The notes: generated from the sequence alone by a model not told the origin. 64,000 bases of DNA from Promethearchaeota archaeon (GCA_016839555.1 JAEOUA010000002.1:1-64000); one strand, 5' to 3'. Shown: positions 35,651-45,340, numbered from the stretch's first letter. Numbers and translations are program-made.

Positions 35651-35791
35651 ATGAAATCAACGCTTAAGGTTCGAATTAGTTTAAATGATGCCCATTACGG
35701 GCGTAATCTAGTGGATGGTGCAAAGTTTCTTGAATTATTTAGAGATGTCGCCACCGAACTTCTAATTAAAAATGACGGGTATTTCCTATAA
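35651..35791 (+). pseudogene. 5' remnant of a 3-aminobutyryl-CoA/beta-alanyl-CoA ammonia-lyase gene
   Basis: An ATG frame of 46 codons reads [20 protein letters not shown] then [21 protein letters not shown] and stops soon after (YFL-stop). This matches the conserved head of the hotdog-fold ammonia-lyase Kal of lysine fermentation (SxxDAHYGGxLVDGAxML-LFGDVATEL). The full protein is about 130 residues, so the gene is cut after the DG of the family's NDGDEGLF and joined to unrelated A/T DNA. It is too short for the ORF track. The remaining DNA in the 35492-35966 gap shows nothing else. Confidence 0.72.
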
Positions 35792-35966
35792 AAAAGCAGC
35801 GAAAATGATCATTTCTCTTTTATCATGCTTTTTGCCATAATTTAAATTATAAAATAATAATGATACTATTGGTCTTTTATTATTTAAATAGAAAAAAATT
35901 TAAATAGAATTTTTAATTTTCAAAATCAAAAGTTATGAATATAGAATACACATCTTAAATACTACC

Positions 35967-36368
35967 ATGTCTGACGAGAAACTAGAAGAAATAAAAAGGA
36001 AGAAATTTGAAGCCTATATGAACATACGTGCTCTGCCTAAAGAAATCGTACATTTAGATACTCCTGAAAGCCTTCGAGATTTGATTAATAAATTTCCTAA
36101 TAAAGTGATTATAATTGATTTTTGGGCACAGTGGTGTGCGCCATGTTTGAGTTTTGGCCCTATTTTTGAAGCATTTCAAAAAGAATATGGAAATACCTTT
36201 ATATTTACTAAAGTTAATGTAGATAATAACCCACAATTAGCTCAACACTTTGGTATTACGGGAATACCAACTACAATCTTTCTTAAAGATGGTAAATTGC
36301 TTCGTAAACAAGTAGGGGCTATGAATTATGAAAGTATGAAATTATTACTTAATAAATTTAAATCGTAA
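35967..36368 (+). CDS. Thioredoxin
   Basis: The 133-residue product has a thioredoxin fold with active site WAQWCAPC (C57, C60), the KVNVDNNP turn and the cis-proline GIPTTIFLKDG. An extra 35-residue N-terminal helix (EKLEEIKRKKFEAYMN) precedes the fold. The dipeptide between cysteines is Ala-Pro rather than Gly-Pro, common in many thioredoxin-like proteins and likely to change the redox potential a little. A winged-helix regulator-like gene follows 69 bp downstream on the same strand. Confidence 0.88.
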   Translation: MSDEKLEEIKRKKFEAYMNIRALPKEIVHLDTPESLRDLINKFPNKVIIIDFWAQWCAPCLSFGPIFEAFQKEYGNTFIFTKVNVDNNPQLAQHFGITGIPTTIFLKDGKLLRKQVGAMNYESMKLLLNKFKS

Positions 36369-36437
36369 CTTAACAAGGTTCCGTATTTCTTTATAATATT
36401 TAAAAATTAGAAAATACTGTTATAAAGGTTTATAAAA

Positions 36438-36905
36438 ATGAAGAGTATATCAGAACAAATAGAAGATTTTGAAAAGAAAGATTATCTAAAGTTAAAGAAA
36501 AGAAATATCTTCAAAAGTGAGAACCTGTTTATGGCAATTCTAGGATTAAATCTACTAGAAACACGAATATTTGCATTTTTATTGAAAAATAAAGATGTAA
36601 GCACCTCTAGAATGACTCAACTTTTCCAGATGGATAGAAGTTCTATTCAAAGAGCCTTAAAAACGCTTATCGATATGGAACTTATAAAAAGAAAATCAAT
36701 GTCCTTAAAACAATATTCAAATTTAAAAAATTTAGACTCAACAACTAAAAGAGGCTATTTATATGCTTATAATGCCTTGGACATTAAAACGATTCAAAAA
36801 CGTATGATTAATTTACTTGATAAATGGTATGAGTCTATGGCTAACTATATTCACGATTTAGACTCGCTATTTGATTGCTATGAAGAAGATGGAAGGCTCT
36901 GCTAA
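36438..36905 (+). CDS. TrmB/MarR-like winged-helix regulator
   Basis: The 155-residue product has a winged-helix domain at about residues 40-100: LETRIFAFLLKNKDVSTSRMTQLFQ, then recognition helix DRSSIQRALKTLIDMELIKRKS, and a wing. A C-terminal helix (IKTIQKRMINLLDKWYESM) probably dimerises. The C-terminal acidic/Cys end (SLFDCYEEDGRLC) and its position behind a thioredoxin raise the chance of redox sensing, which is inference. The target is probably its own region. Confidence 0.72.
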   Translation: MKSISEQIEDFEKKDYLKLKKRNIFKSENLFMAILGLNLLETRIFAFLLKNKDVSTSRMTQLFQMDRSSIQRALKTLIDMELIKRKSMSLKQYSNLKNLDSTTKRGYLYAYNALDIKTIQKRMINLLDKWYESMANYIHDLDSLFDCYEEDGRLC

Positions 36906-37179
36906 ACTTATTTTCTATTTAATCTAAGTCTTGCTAAATATCTCTAATAATCTTTCTCATTTTTCTTTTAAATTACTTTAGATCAAGAGATATAGAAAAT
37001 ACTGCACTATTTTTAAAAATTTAATTAATCGATTGGTCATTAAAAATTTGATTTTGTTACCCTAGAAAACATAAATAAAATTTTATAATAATATCCTTAA
37101 TAAAATTCAGAAGTTAAACAAAAGGAATACTAAATCAGTGAAACTACAAAAAATAATAAAAAAAACAAAAAAAAGTCAG

Positions 37180-37368
37180 TTAGGCACTCTCTAAAATATA
37201 TAGCATACTTCCATGAGGAATGAAAAATCTATCTTTTTCCTTGATGATTACTGTATGAAAATATTCCGCTAACCCCAAAAAACCTCGTATCACACTTTCA
37301 TCCTCTTCGAATAAAAATTTCACATGGACAATTCCATTTTTTGCCGAAATCTTTACCTCATCATACAC
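37180..37368 (-). CDS. Small alpha/beta protein of unknown function, 5' end uncertain
   Basis: From GTG 37368 the product has 62 residues (EVKISAKNGIVHVKFLFEED, EYFHTVIIKEKDRFF). The frame stays open upstream to 37467 without a canonical start and the extra 33 codons look protein-like (ARLISSELFIKRVFEIINEL). The real gene may therefore be about 95 residues with an unrecognised start or be 5'-truncated. The fold appears alpha-beta-beta-alpha. The family is not recognised. The 37468-37832 stretch upstream shows no gene; the ORF at 37633-38208 is a shadow of the MFS gene plus chance sequence. Confidence 0.45.
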   Translation of the reverse strand: MYDEVKISAKNGIVHVKFLFEEDESVIRGFLGLAEYFHTVIIKEKDRFFIPHGSMLYILESA

Positions 37369-37832
37369 ACGTTCATCAATCAGCGGTATTTTTAACTCAT
37401 TTATGATTTCAAAAACACGTTTTATAAATAATTCAGAACTGATAAGCCTTGCACCTTTTTTATAATTTTATTTTATTATAGTGATCTTTATAATAAATTA
37501 TTCTAATAGTTATAAAAATCTTATAATTTAGTAATAATAATGAACCACTATATTTATTCATATTTTAATTTTAATCTCTTAATCTTTCTTTAAGAAAAAG
37601 CATTAAACAAATATAAAATTGAGAATATTTCTGTGTTACTATTCTCAAGGTTTCAAGATCTCTATTATAATGGAAAATTGGTGAATAATATTCCTATTTT
37701 GGCTAAAAACTCTTATTTGGCAAATTCTATAGAGATTAAAGCTAATTTGATTATTAATAAACATTTCATAAGGAATAAGAAACAATTAAATAATAAAAAA
37801 AAAGAATTTCAAAAAATTTGGACTTTAGATTT

Positions 37833-39233
37833 TTATGGTTTTATAATATCAGATTTACTTAAGGCCGTGATGGTTTTATCTTTAGGTTCTGGTACAAATA
37901 GGAGTGTAATAAATATTGCGATAAATGCGATTAAACTTATGCTCATTCCTGTTCCAAGAGCCGTCATAGAAACTAGCGGATTTAATAATCTCTCAGTTAT
38001 GCTACCAAATGGATTTAGTGCGTCTGAAATTAATCCCACAAAAAAACCGCCAAATGAAGCCCCTCTTGCGATGGAAAAAATTATCGAATTTGCAGATGCT
38101 CTTAGTTCTGTATCGTATAATTCCGAAGACCATACTCCAAATATCCCGTGCAATCCAAATCCAAGTGCGATTATTATGCTTGTAATTAATAGTGCATTAG
38201 AGTTATAGGCAAAAAAGATAGTTATTGCAAAGATAACTCCACCGGTAATTCCAACGATATTATCTAATCCAAATGCCCTCTTTCTTCCAATATAATCGCT
38301 TAAAAATCCAAAAAAGAACAATCCAATGGCCGCAATAACCATCACAACGAGCATATAAAGTAGAGAAGTTGTTTTAGCCGTAGTACCTCCTGTATATTGG
38401 AAGAAGTTTTGAAAAATTTGAGCGATAAATGTCTCTAAACGAGCTGTAGCCGAAGCAGAAATCTCATTATAAGTAAAAAGATACTGAAAAAACTGAGGAG
38501 CGAGGTCAACCATAGCATGATACGCAGTTTCTGCGAAATAGAACAAAAGGGTTAATAATATGGTTAATTTCACCCATTTTTTACTGAAAATCTCCTTCAC
38601 TCGTAATTTATGCTTTTCCCCTTTCTTTTTTCGAATTTCCTCATATTCAGACCATACTTCAGATTCTGGCAAAGCAATCCAAAATAAGATTAAGAATGGA
38701 AATGGAAATAAAGCCGTTAGAAAGCACCATTGCCACCCTATGGGTCCTAATATCATTGTTATTACAAGAGCGCCAATATATCCCAAAATAAATGTTGAAT
38801 GTACTAATCCCCCGGCAGCACCCCTCTTTTTGGGTGAAAAATATTCTGAGATAATAGAAAATGAGATCCCCCAGGAGACTCCAAGACCACTGCAAAGTCT
38901 TAACACGGCAAAAAGCCAAAACATATTTGCTGGTACTAGAGCAGTTAATGAGGAAAACACTGCATCCCATGCGATTGACAAAATTAACGCCTTCTTCCGT
39001 CCAAAACGGTCGCCTAATTCTCCAAAAAGTACAGCACCCGGTACTGTAAACACAAATTGAAGCGAAATTACTAATCCAATATGCGCGTCTGAAATTCCCA
39101 CAAAATATGCCTGTAACTCAGTAGAGAGAGCGCTAATAAGAACCAGAGAATATCCATCGTGCATCCACGCAATAAACGCAGCCAGTAAAATAACAACAGT
39201 TGTACCCAAAGCTCTTTTGCTTTCTTGTGCCAT
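37833..39233 (-). CDS. MFS transporter, sialate/MHS-like
   Basis: The 466-residue product has twelve membrane helices and the MFS motif A GELGDRFGRKKALIL in loop 2-3, then LRLCSGLGVSWGISFSIISEYFSPKKRG and LPESEVWSEYEEIRKKKGE, typical of the MHS/sialic-acid-transporter branch that moves carboxylates or amino-sugar acids with protons. A loop of about 20 residues enriched in Ser/Thr follows helix 7. It lies downstream of the two sulfatase-type genes on the same strand and could import or export their substrate or product. Confidence 0.8.
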   Translation of the reverse strand: MAQESKRALGTTVVILLAAFIAWMHDGYSLVLISALSTELQAYFVGISDAHIGLVISLQFVFTVPGAVLFGELGDRFGRKKALILSIAWDAVFSSLTALVPANMFWLFAVLRLCSGLGVSWGISFSIISEYFSPKKRGAAGGLVHSTFILGYIGALVITMILGPIGWQWCFLTALFPFPFLILFWIALPESEVWSEYEEIRKKKGEKHKLRVKEIFSKKWVKLTILLTLLFYFAETAYHAMVDLAPQFFQYLFTYNEISASATARLETFIAQIFQNFFQYTGGTTAKTTSLLYMLVVMVIAAIGLFFFGFLSDYIGRKRAFGLDNIVGITGGVIFAITIFFAYNSNALLITSIIIALGFGLHGIFGVWSSELYDTELRASANSIIFSIARGASFGGFFVGLISDALNPFGSITERLLNPLVSMTALGTGMSISLIAFIAIFITLLFVPEPKDKTITALSKSDIIKP

Positions 39234-39511
39234 CTTAAAATCTCACCAATTTTTTTATTAGAAATTAAAAATTATAATTATTAATCTTATAAATTAATTT
39301 CTTATCAGAACATTATTGATTTTCTTACTATATAAGTGTATATTTTCTTTTTAAATGAGAAAAATTTCGAAAATAATAAATAATATATGTTCATTAAAAA
39401 AGCTTTATTTTTAGCTTCTTTCAATTATAAAAAAGGGAAAAAAAAATATCTTTTGATTTCTATATGGGTTTAAGAAATAGTAAAAAGTTTTAATTATTAT
39501 TTTTTTTGAAA

Positions 39512-39539
39512 CCAGCTGGTATCCATCCAGCATCCAGCT
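39512..39539. repeat. G+C-rich inverted repeat (CCAGCTGG and AGCTGG...CCAGCT)
   Basis: CCAGCTGG at 39512-39519 is itself palindromic, and AGCTGG at 39514-39519 pairs with CCAGCT at 39534-39539; GCTGG-TATCCAT-CCAGC is an alternative shorter hairpin. It stands out in an A/T desert (39234-39570) between the sulfatase stop and the MFS start. It may be an operator or a transcript-end structure; no oligo-T follows on the minus strand. Confidence 0.35.
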
Positions 39540-39570
39540 AAATAATATTGATTTTGTTTTTAAAAATTTT

Positions 39571-41112
39571 TTAAGTTCCAGCAATTCTTTTTGGAATCCT
39601 AGTCTGTGCTTTCAAGTTTTCATGAAATAGTTTGTTCAAAAGCTTAAACCTAATATTTTTGTAATCAGAATTAAACCAGAGATTATTTAATTCATTTGGA
39701 TCATTTTTACGATCAAATAAATCTCCATAATTTTCTGTATTTTGTTCTTCATCCTCATATACAGTTAATTTATAATCTTTCGTGATAAGATGGCGTAAGC
39801 GCACGTAGAGTGGTCCCTTAGGTCCTACTTCTTCATCATTTTCTATAAAACAACACTCTCTAATTTCTTTTTCAGGATTATCTAAGACTGGAGTAAAGTC
39901 AAATCCTTGCATATCTGGAGGATGATTTCGCTCTTTTATGCCAAGTAAATGAAGGATTGTTTTAGGCAAATCAATTGAACTAATTAATGCATCCGTTTCA
40001 GACGCTTTCTTAATATTGGGACCTCGGAATATAAGAGGCACTTGAAACACTCCATTGAACGGAGAGGGTCCTTTAAATAATAAACCATGCTCCCCCATGA
40101 GATCGCCATGATCGCTCGTATAAACTACAATGGTATTCTCATCATATCCTAATTTTTCTAAGGACGCTAAAATCTGTCCAATACTATGATCAATTAAAGC
40201 CAATGTACCATATGTCCATGCTATAAACTGCTTTGCTTCCTCTGCAGTAGTTTCTCTTAACATTGCTCCAGGAAAGACATTTATATAAGGGGCTAAAAAA
40301 GGGTGTTTCCGAAGATTTTCAATATCATTAAAATTTTCCGGCAAATTGACATCCTCAGGTTTATACATATCTCTGTATTTTCCAGGAGGACAAACTGGTT
40401 GATGGGGGTCTGGGAATGAACAATGCACATAGAAAGGTTTTTTACCGTATTCTCCTTTAGCATGACGTTCCAAAAATGCGATTGTACGTTCTTCCACATA
40501 TGCTGTGGAATATAACTCAACTGGTAAATCATGTTCACAAAACACAGAGAAAAAATGATCAATATCCTCCCATCGTTTTCGCATTGATTTGGCTAAGTGG
40601 GGAGCTCTCTCTTCTAACCAATCTTGATAGTGTCCCGTTAAGCAAGGACCATGCCCAATAGCAGTTTCTACTTCTTGATACCCATAATAGGGAATAGGAA
40701 AGTTTTCTCTTACGGGGTACCATCCTTCTTTTGGAAAAACCCAATCTCCAAAACTCTCAGTAGATTTGTCTTGAATACGATATGGCGGAGTATTAAATTG
40801 ATGGTGAAGTTTACCAAATGCAGCTGTGTGCCAACCTTTTTCTACTAATGTATCAAGAATTGTGGGTATCTTTTCTGATAAAATCATTCCATTACTTCTG
40901 ACTCCATGTACATTAGGATATAAGCCCGTAATCATTGTTGCTCGATTTGGCATACACATAGGATTAGTACAAAATGCATTGGTAAATCGAACTCCTTGAG
41001 AAGCTAATTTATCCAGATTTGGAGTTTTAAGAACGGTATTTCCTGCACAGCTCATATGATCCGCACGATGCTGATCAGTTATAATAAAGAGTACGTTTTT
41101 CTTTTTGCTCAT
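39571..41112 (-). CDS. Sulfatase with catalytic Cys (formylglycine type)
   Basis: The 513-residue product begins VLFIITDQHRADHMSC with the first metal Asp, then C53 in CMPNRATMITGLYPN, the CxPxR-type site at which Cys is converted to formylglycine, and later YTSDHGDLMGEHGLLFK with Asp-His metal ligands. Family members hydrolyse sulfate esters of sugars, lipids or choline, or phosphonate esters. There is no signal peptide, so it is probably cytosolic. Activity needs a formylglycine-generating or anaerobic sulfatase-maturing enzyme, which is not in this window. It is followed on the same strand by the MFS gene. Confidence 0.88.
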   Translation of the reverse strand: MSKKKNVLFIITDQHRADHMSCAGNTVLKTPNLDKLASQGVRFTNAFCTNPMCMPNRATMITGLYPNVHGVRSNGMILSEKIPTILDTLVEKGWHTAAFGKLHHQFNTPPYRIQDKSTESFGDWVFPKEGWYPVRENFPIPYYGYQEVETAIGHGPCLTGHYQDWLEERAPHLAKSMRKRWEDIDHFFSVFCEHDLPVELYSTAYVEERTIAFLERHAKGEYGKKPFYVHCSFPDPHQPVCPPGKYRDMYKPEDVNLPENFNDIENLRKHPFLAPYINVFPGAMLRETTAEEAKQFIAWTYGTLALIDHSIGQILASLEKLGYDENTIVVYTSDHGDLMGEHGLLFKGPSPFNGVFQVPLIFRGPNIKKASETDALISSIDLPKTILHLLGIKERNHPPDMQGFDFTPVLDNPEKEIRECCFIENDEEVGPKGPLYVRLRHLITKDYKLTVYEDEEQNTENYGDLFDRKNDPNELNNLWFNSDYKNIRFKLLNKLFHENLKAQTRIPKRIAGT

Positions 41113-41342
41113 ATCAATTATATACCTACAAATTTCTTTATAAGATTTTATGAAGAATTGTTATTAAATTAAGAGGTATAAGAATGATAATAATAAGAGG
41201 TTAACTACGTATAAATTAAACCCTAATAGATAATGAACAAGTATTAAAATATAAAAATATAAAAAAATAAAAAAATAAAAAAGAACTAATGATAAAATCA
41301 AAAGGAATGAATTTGGACTTTTTAGTTCTTAATTCTTTATAT

Positions 41343-42812
41343 TTATTTAGCCAATGTTTTGGTCACTGGAGTACAACCTAATCTATCCTTAAATGTGCGC
41401 ATGAAGTCCATATCAATCGGTTCATTCGCATCCTCCCAGCTCAACTTTAGTAATTCTTCTGCCTTATCTGGGGTTTCTGAAATGACATTCTGGGTTAATT
41501 TGGGATCTTTCTTGACATCATATAAACTGCCCCCTTCTGTGTCCCATATATATCCATTGTACCACCAATCTCCATCGTATACCGCAACAGATCCTCCCCA
41601 AGCAACCGTCACGTGATCATAATATGTTAAATCATCATCCTGAACTAATTTAAACAAATCTTTACCATCCATATCATTAGAAGGGACACCACAAGATTCA
41701 CAGAGCGTTGCGGCAATATCATGATGATAACAGAACTTATCGCAAGTTTTACCACTATATTCACCACCAGGAAATCGGATCATTGCGACAAGATCAGCTA
41801 CTTCCCTTCCTAATGGATTAGCTGCCTTTGCTATAAGACCATGTTCACCCAACATATGTCCATGATCGGAAACGACAACTATGATAGAATCGTCCCAGAT
41901 CCCGATGCGTTTGATATAATCTATGAAATAGCCGAACCATGTGTCTACGAGCGTCACTTCCCCAGCATATCGAGTTCGTAGATTTTTAAGTTCTTGTTCA
42001 GAAATCATACTTGCTGGTCCATAAAGTGAATGGGTTATTCTTCGGCATCCCTTTTCCCAATCAGGATCTTTTTCATAAATTCGAATATAATGAAGTGGTG
42101 GATCCCATGGTTCATGTGGATCAAAAGATTCTACAGTAATAAAGCCTTTTCCTTTCATTAAAGCATTATAATTCATTTCCAGCCATTCGCCAGCTGCGCG
42201 AAATACACGGGAAGGAAAAGTATCGGTTTCGGCCTGCCACCAATGTTTATTTTGAAGGAATTGGCGCATCATTATCTGCGCAAAAAAGCTGCCTGCTGAT
42301 CTTCCATCTTCTCTTGAAGTAAGGTATTTCTGTAGCGTTTCATCTGAGATCCGTGGTCCAGAAAGATATGCATCTTCTTCCTGTCCACGTATCCATCTCC
42401 ATTGAGAAAAGCCGCGCTGATAATTATATCCCGGCTTAAATTGATGATAAACATCCGAGAACAAAGCTGATACATATTTTTTCCGATTGAATCGTTCAGC
42501 AAGAGTATCATGGGAATCTGAAATATTACTCCACCCGGGAGCGCCAAGTGCATCACCAACATAGTCTCCCCGTCCAGTTCTGGTTTCACCAATCTTATCC
42601 TCCTTAAAAGGAAATACTCTTTTCCCAGTATAGATAGCCTTTCGTGCTGGGAGAGTCGGTAATGATTCAGGATACATTTTTGTGAATTTAACGGACTCTT
42701 GAGCAAATTTATCCAGATTTGGTGTTTTTATCCACTCATTGCCATATGCTCCGACATGATCTGACCTCAATGTATCAATTACAATTAGTATAGCATTAAT
42801 TTTTTTTCTCAT
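41343..42812 (-). CDS. Sulfatase-fold hydrolase with Thr in place of the catalytic Cys
   Basis: The 489-residue product aligns with its neighbour at the ends and core: AILIVIDTLRSDHVGAYGNEW, PNLDKFAQESVKF, then T53 in TLPARKAIYTGK where the neighbour has C53 in CMPNRATMITG, and VVSDHGHMLGEHGLIAK. Loss of the Cys rules out formylglycine. Thr nucleophiles are known in the wider alkaline-phosphatase superfamily (phosphodiesterases, phosphonate hydrolases), so phosphodiester or phosphate ester hydrolysis is the likely activity. It is encoded upstream of the true sulfatase, 230 bp apart on the same strand. ORF 42272-42706 is a shadow. Confidence 0.82.
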   Translation of the reverse strand: MRKKINAILIVIDTLRSDHVGAYGNEWIKTPNLDKFAQESVKFTKMYPESLPTLPARKAIYTGKRVFPFKEDKIGETRTGRGDYVGDALGAPGWSNISDSHDTLAERFNRKKYVSALFSDVYHQFKPGYNYQRGFSQWRWIRGQEEDAYLSGPRISDETLQKYLTSREDGRSAGSFFAQIMMRQFLQNKHWWQAETDTFPSRVFRAAGEWLEMNYNALMKGKGFITVESFDPHEPWDPPLHYIRIYEKDPDWEKGCRRITHSLYGPASMISEQELKNLRTRYAGEVTLVDTWFGYFIDYIKRIGIWDDSIIVVVSDHGHMLGEHGLIAKAANPLGREVADLVAMIRFPGGEYSGKTCDKFCYHHDIAATLCESCGVPSNDMDGKDLFKLVQDDDLTYYDHVTVAWGGSVAVYDGDWWYNGYIWDTEGGSLYDVKKDPKLTQNVISETPDKAEELLKLSWEDANEPIDMDFMRTFKDRLGCTPVTKTLAK

Positions 42813-42901
42813 TTAGATTTTATACCTATAGATTCATAATATTTAACATATATTCTTACAATATTCCTCTTCTTAATATAATTATTGTTATTAAAAAGAA
42901 C

Positions 42902-43768
42902 TTATTGTAATGGATATTGCGGTTCTCTCTTTTCAAAGAATGCTTGAACACCCTCCATAATATCGTCTGATGTTGAGCAGAGCATTTGGGTGCGATTTTC
43001 TAATTGAATCATTGTTTCTAAACTCGGAGAGTCCATAGATAAATTAATAGCTTCCTTCGTCATTCGAAGGCCTAAAGGGCTTTTACTGAGCATAACTTTT
43101 GCTAATTTTTCAGCACTTTCGAATAAATCATTTTCATTTCCTTTTACAACATCTGAGACCAACCCAATTTTCTCAGCTTCTTCTGCATTAATAAATCTCC
43201 CTGTATATAAGATTTCAGCTGCTCTTGACATACCAATTAATCGAGGTAAATGATAACTACTAGCTAAATCTGCTCCAGAGAATCCAACATTAATAAATGC
43301 GTTATTAAACCTAGCATTTTCTCCCGCAATACGTACATCTGCTGCAAGAGCAAAGGCAAAACCTGCTCCAGAAGCAGCTCCTTGTATTATTGCAATAATT
43401 GGTTGGCTTATTTTCCTCATTTTTACAATCAATTGGCTTGTTCTCCACTGTGCGTACATTTTTGCTTTAATAATATCTTTATCTGGAACATTTAGAAAAT
43501 AAAAATTTTCTTTTAATGCTTCTGGTTTCTTCTTTGATTGAAGAATCATCGATTCTTTTAAATCCAATCCAGCACAAAAGACTCTTCCTGAAGCTTTTAA
43601 AATCAATACCCTACAATTTAAATTTACAATTAACTCATCTAATAATTCATGCAATTCTTTTATCATCTGGAATGACATCGCGTTTAATTTATCTGGTCTA
43701 TTAAGTGTTAAAACACCTATTCCATTTGGCTTTAATTCAAATTTTATTGTTTTGAATTCGGTATTCAA
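42902..43768 (-). CDS. Enoyl-CoA hydratase/isomerase family protein
   Basis: The 288-residue product has the crotonase-fold landmarks: VLTLNRPDKLNAMS, RVLILKASGRVFCAGLDLKE (oxyanion-hole turn), IAIIQGAASGAGFAFALAADVRIA (second oxyanion segment) and a C-terminal helix (SLETMIQLENRTQMLCSTSDDIMEGVQAFFEKR). Members hydrate enoyl-CoAs or carry out related CoA thioester reactions in beta-oxidation. The usual Glu pair is not obvious, so isomerase or hydrolase variants are possible. No other beta-oxidation gene is adjacent. Confidence 0.85.
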   Translation of the reverse strand: MNTEFKTIKFELKPNGIGVLTLNRPDKLNAMSFQMIKELHELLDELIVNLNCRVLILKASGRVFCAGLDLKESMILQSKKKPEALKENFYFLNVPDKDIIKAKMYAQWRTSQLIVKMRKISQPIIAIIQGAASGAGFAFALAADVRIAGENARFNNAFINVGFSGADLASSYHLPRLIGMSRAAEILYTGRFINAEEAEKIGLVSDVVKGNENDLFESAEKLAKVMLSKSPLGLRMTKEAINLSMDSPSLETMIQLENRTQMLCSTSDDIMEGVQAFFEKREPQYPLQ

Positions 43769-43883
43769 ATTCGACCACCTTTTATGGTTTAAAAATAATA
43801 TTAATTTTTAAGAATGTATTTATTAATTTTTTCAAATTTAAAAAGGCAATAATAAAAGAAATTTTATACTAAATTAATAAGAA

Positions 43884-45164
43884 TTAAATCCCTTTAGTTA
43901 ATCCAAAAATTAGCTTATCCCTACTGATATATACTATAATAAAAGCAATCACTTCATTTAATACGAGCGCTACTAAAGAAAGTATCAATATAAAGAGATT
44001 AAAGTTTAGGCTTAAATGATAAAGACCTCTTAAAACATATGTTATAAAAAATGAGATAATTAACAAATTTAATTTATTCATTACCTTTTTCTCTTCTTTA
44101 TTATTTTCGGATTCCTTTATAATATTAGTCAAACATATTCCACTGAGATAAAGGAAAAAAGGAAAAAATGGTAGAATCAATCGGGGATCACCAGGAATCG
44201 CCATAAAAATACTTAAATATAAAAAATTTATTCCCACCACGATAAAAATGAAAAAGATTTGTGTTTTTTTTATATTTTTAATCAATAAATAAACACCCAT
44301 TAAAGTTAAACATATTCCAAGCAGAATAAATAAATGAAAGAATTCATATGGAATACCAAAAATAAGACCAGAAAATATCGCATTAATTATTCCTTCAATA
44401 GTAAACAAAGTAATATTATATATGAAATCAAAAGCTAATGCGTGATAATGGAAATTATAGAACGGATCACCAACTTTATATTCAAAATATAATGCCCAAA
44501 TAAAAAATGTGCATAAAAAAGAAATTAATATTATCGCAAGTTTAATAATAGATGCTTTTTCAATCTTTATAAACCTTAAATAAGGAATTAGGGAAAAAAA
44601 TAATATACCCACAACAATAAAAAGCCCAAAAGTTAAATGAGTTAATGTTAAAGCTAAAACAGATAAAGATAAGTAAATATTGTTTTTTAAGGATTTCTCT
44701 TCTTTGATTACGGTAAAATAAAAAATTAAAAGGCATAATAAAGAAATAAGTTCTTCTCTCAATCCTGTTCCATTATTATACACCAAATAGAAATTCAAAG
44801 CCACTAAAAAACTAGTTATTAAGCCCGCCAATTTGGCATGTTTTAGTTGATATTTCTCATTTTGAAATAATTTTAATGAGGCTTTGGTAAAAATTAAATA
44901 AGAATATATTATTAGTAATATACCTGCGATTAATGAAGTTAAATTAATTGCTAGACCATTATTTCCCGTTATTAATAGAATTATTAATATAAATAAAGGA
45001 AATAATGGTGGCCTATAAGAAGCATAATTCAAAAATTCGCGAGTTGAAAGAACATAAATATCAGCATCAGGATTTAAAGGTACAATTATAGTCGAAATAA
45101 ATCTTGCTATGCTACCAATTAATAAAACAATTAAAAAAAGATAATCATATTTCGATAAATTCAT
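43884..45164 (-). CDS. GT-C type glycosyltransferase-like membrane protein
   Basis: The 426-residue product has ten to twelve membrane helices and the GT-C hallmark early in the sequence: an acidic pair in a loop after helix 1 (LNPDADIYVLSTREFL) followed by RPPLFPLF, as in the PMT/ArnT/GT39 group. These use lipid-phosphate sugars to glycosylate proteins or lipids on the outside. The very hydrophobic sequence and long cytosolic tail (KESENNKEEKKVMNK) agree. Substrates are unknown. It is divergent from the cysteine desulfidase-like gene. Confidence 0.65.
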   Translation of the reverse strand: MNLSKYDYLFLIVLLIGSIARFISTIIVPLNPDADIYVLSTREFLNYASYRPPLFPLFILIILLITGNNGLAINLTSLIAGILLIIYSYLIFTKASLKLFQNEKYQLKHAKLAGLITSFLVALNFYLVYNNGTGLREELISLLCLLIFYFTVIKEEKSLKNNIYLSLSVLALTLTHLTFGLFIVVGILFFSLIPYLRFIKIEKASIIKLAIILISFLCTFFIWALYFEYKVGDPFYNFHYHALAFDFIYNITLFTIEGIINAIFSGLIFGIPYEFFHLFILLGICLTLMGVYLLIKNIKKTQIFFIFIVVGINFLYLSIFMAIPGDPRLILPFFPFFLYLSGICLTNIIKESENNKEEKKVMNKLNLLIISFFITYVLRGLYHLSLNFNLFILILSLVALVLNEVIAFIIVYISRDKLIFGLTKGI

Positions 45165-45340
45165 TTTTAAAGAATTTTCAATTGTAATTTATAATATGGT
45201 AATATAATAATATTTAATAATTATTTTTAAGTAAATAATTCACTTCTAATAAATTGTAGTTATAAATGAGAAATTTTTTTATAATATTACTATTTGCATC
45301 GCATAATTTTAAGGAAATAAAAAGTTGAGAGTGAGTTAAA

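Noticed and set aside
35665-35680. GGTTCGAATTAG resembling a tRNA T-arm
   Set aside because: It lies within the ammonia-lyase remnant, lacks a paired arm and acceptor stem.
37633-38208. 191-codon plus-strand ORF
   Set aside because: Its second part is the reverse of the MFS gene and its first part is a chance frame in A/T DNA with no motif.
38560-39060. 166-codon plus ORF within the MFS gene
   Set aside because: It is the antisense shadow of the transporter; Pro/Thr/Asn-rich composition is an artefact.
42272-42706. 144-codon minus ORF inside the Thr-type sulfatase gene
   Set aside because: It overlaps a well supported gene in another frame and has no family signal.
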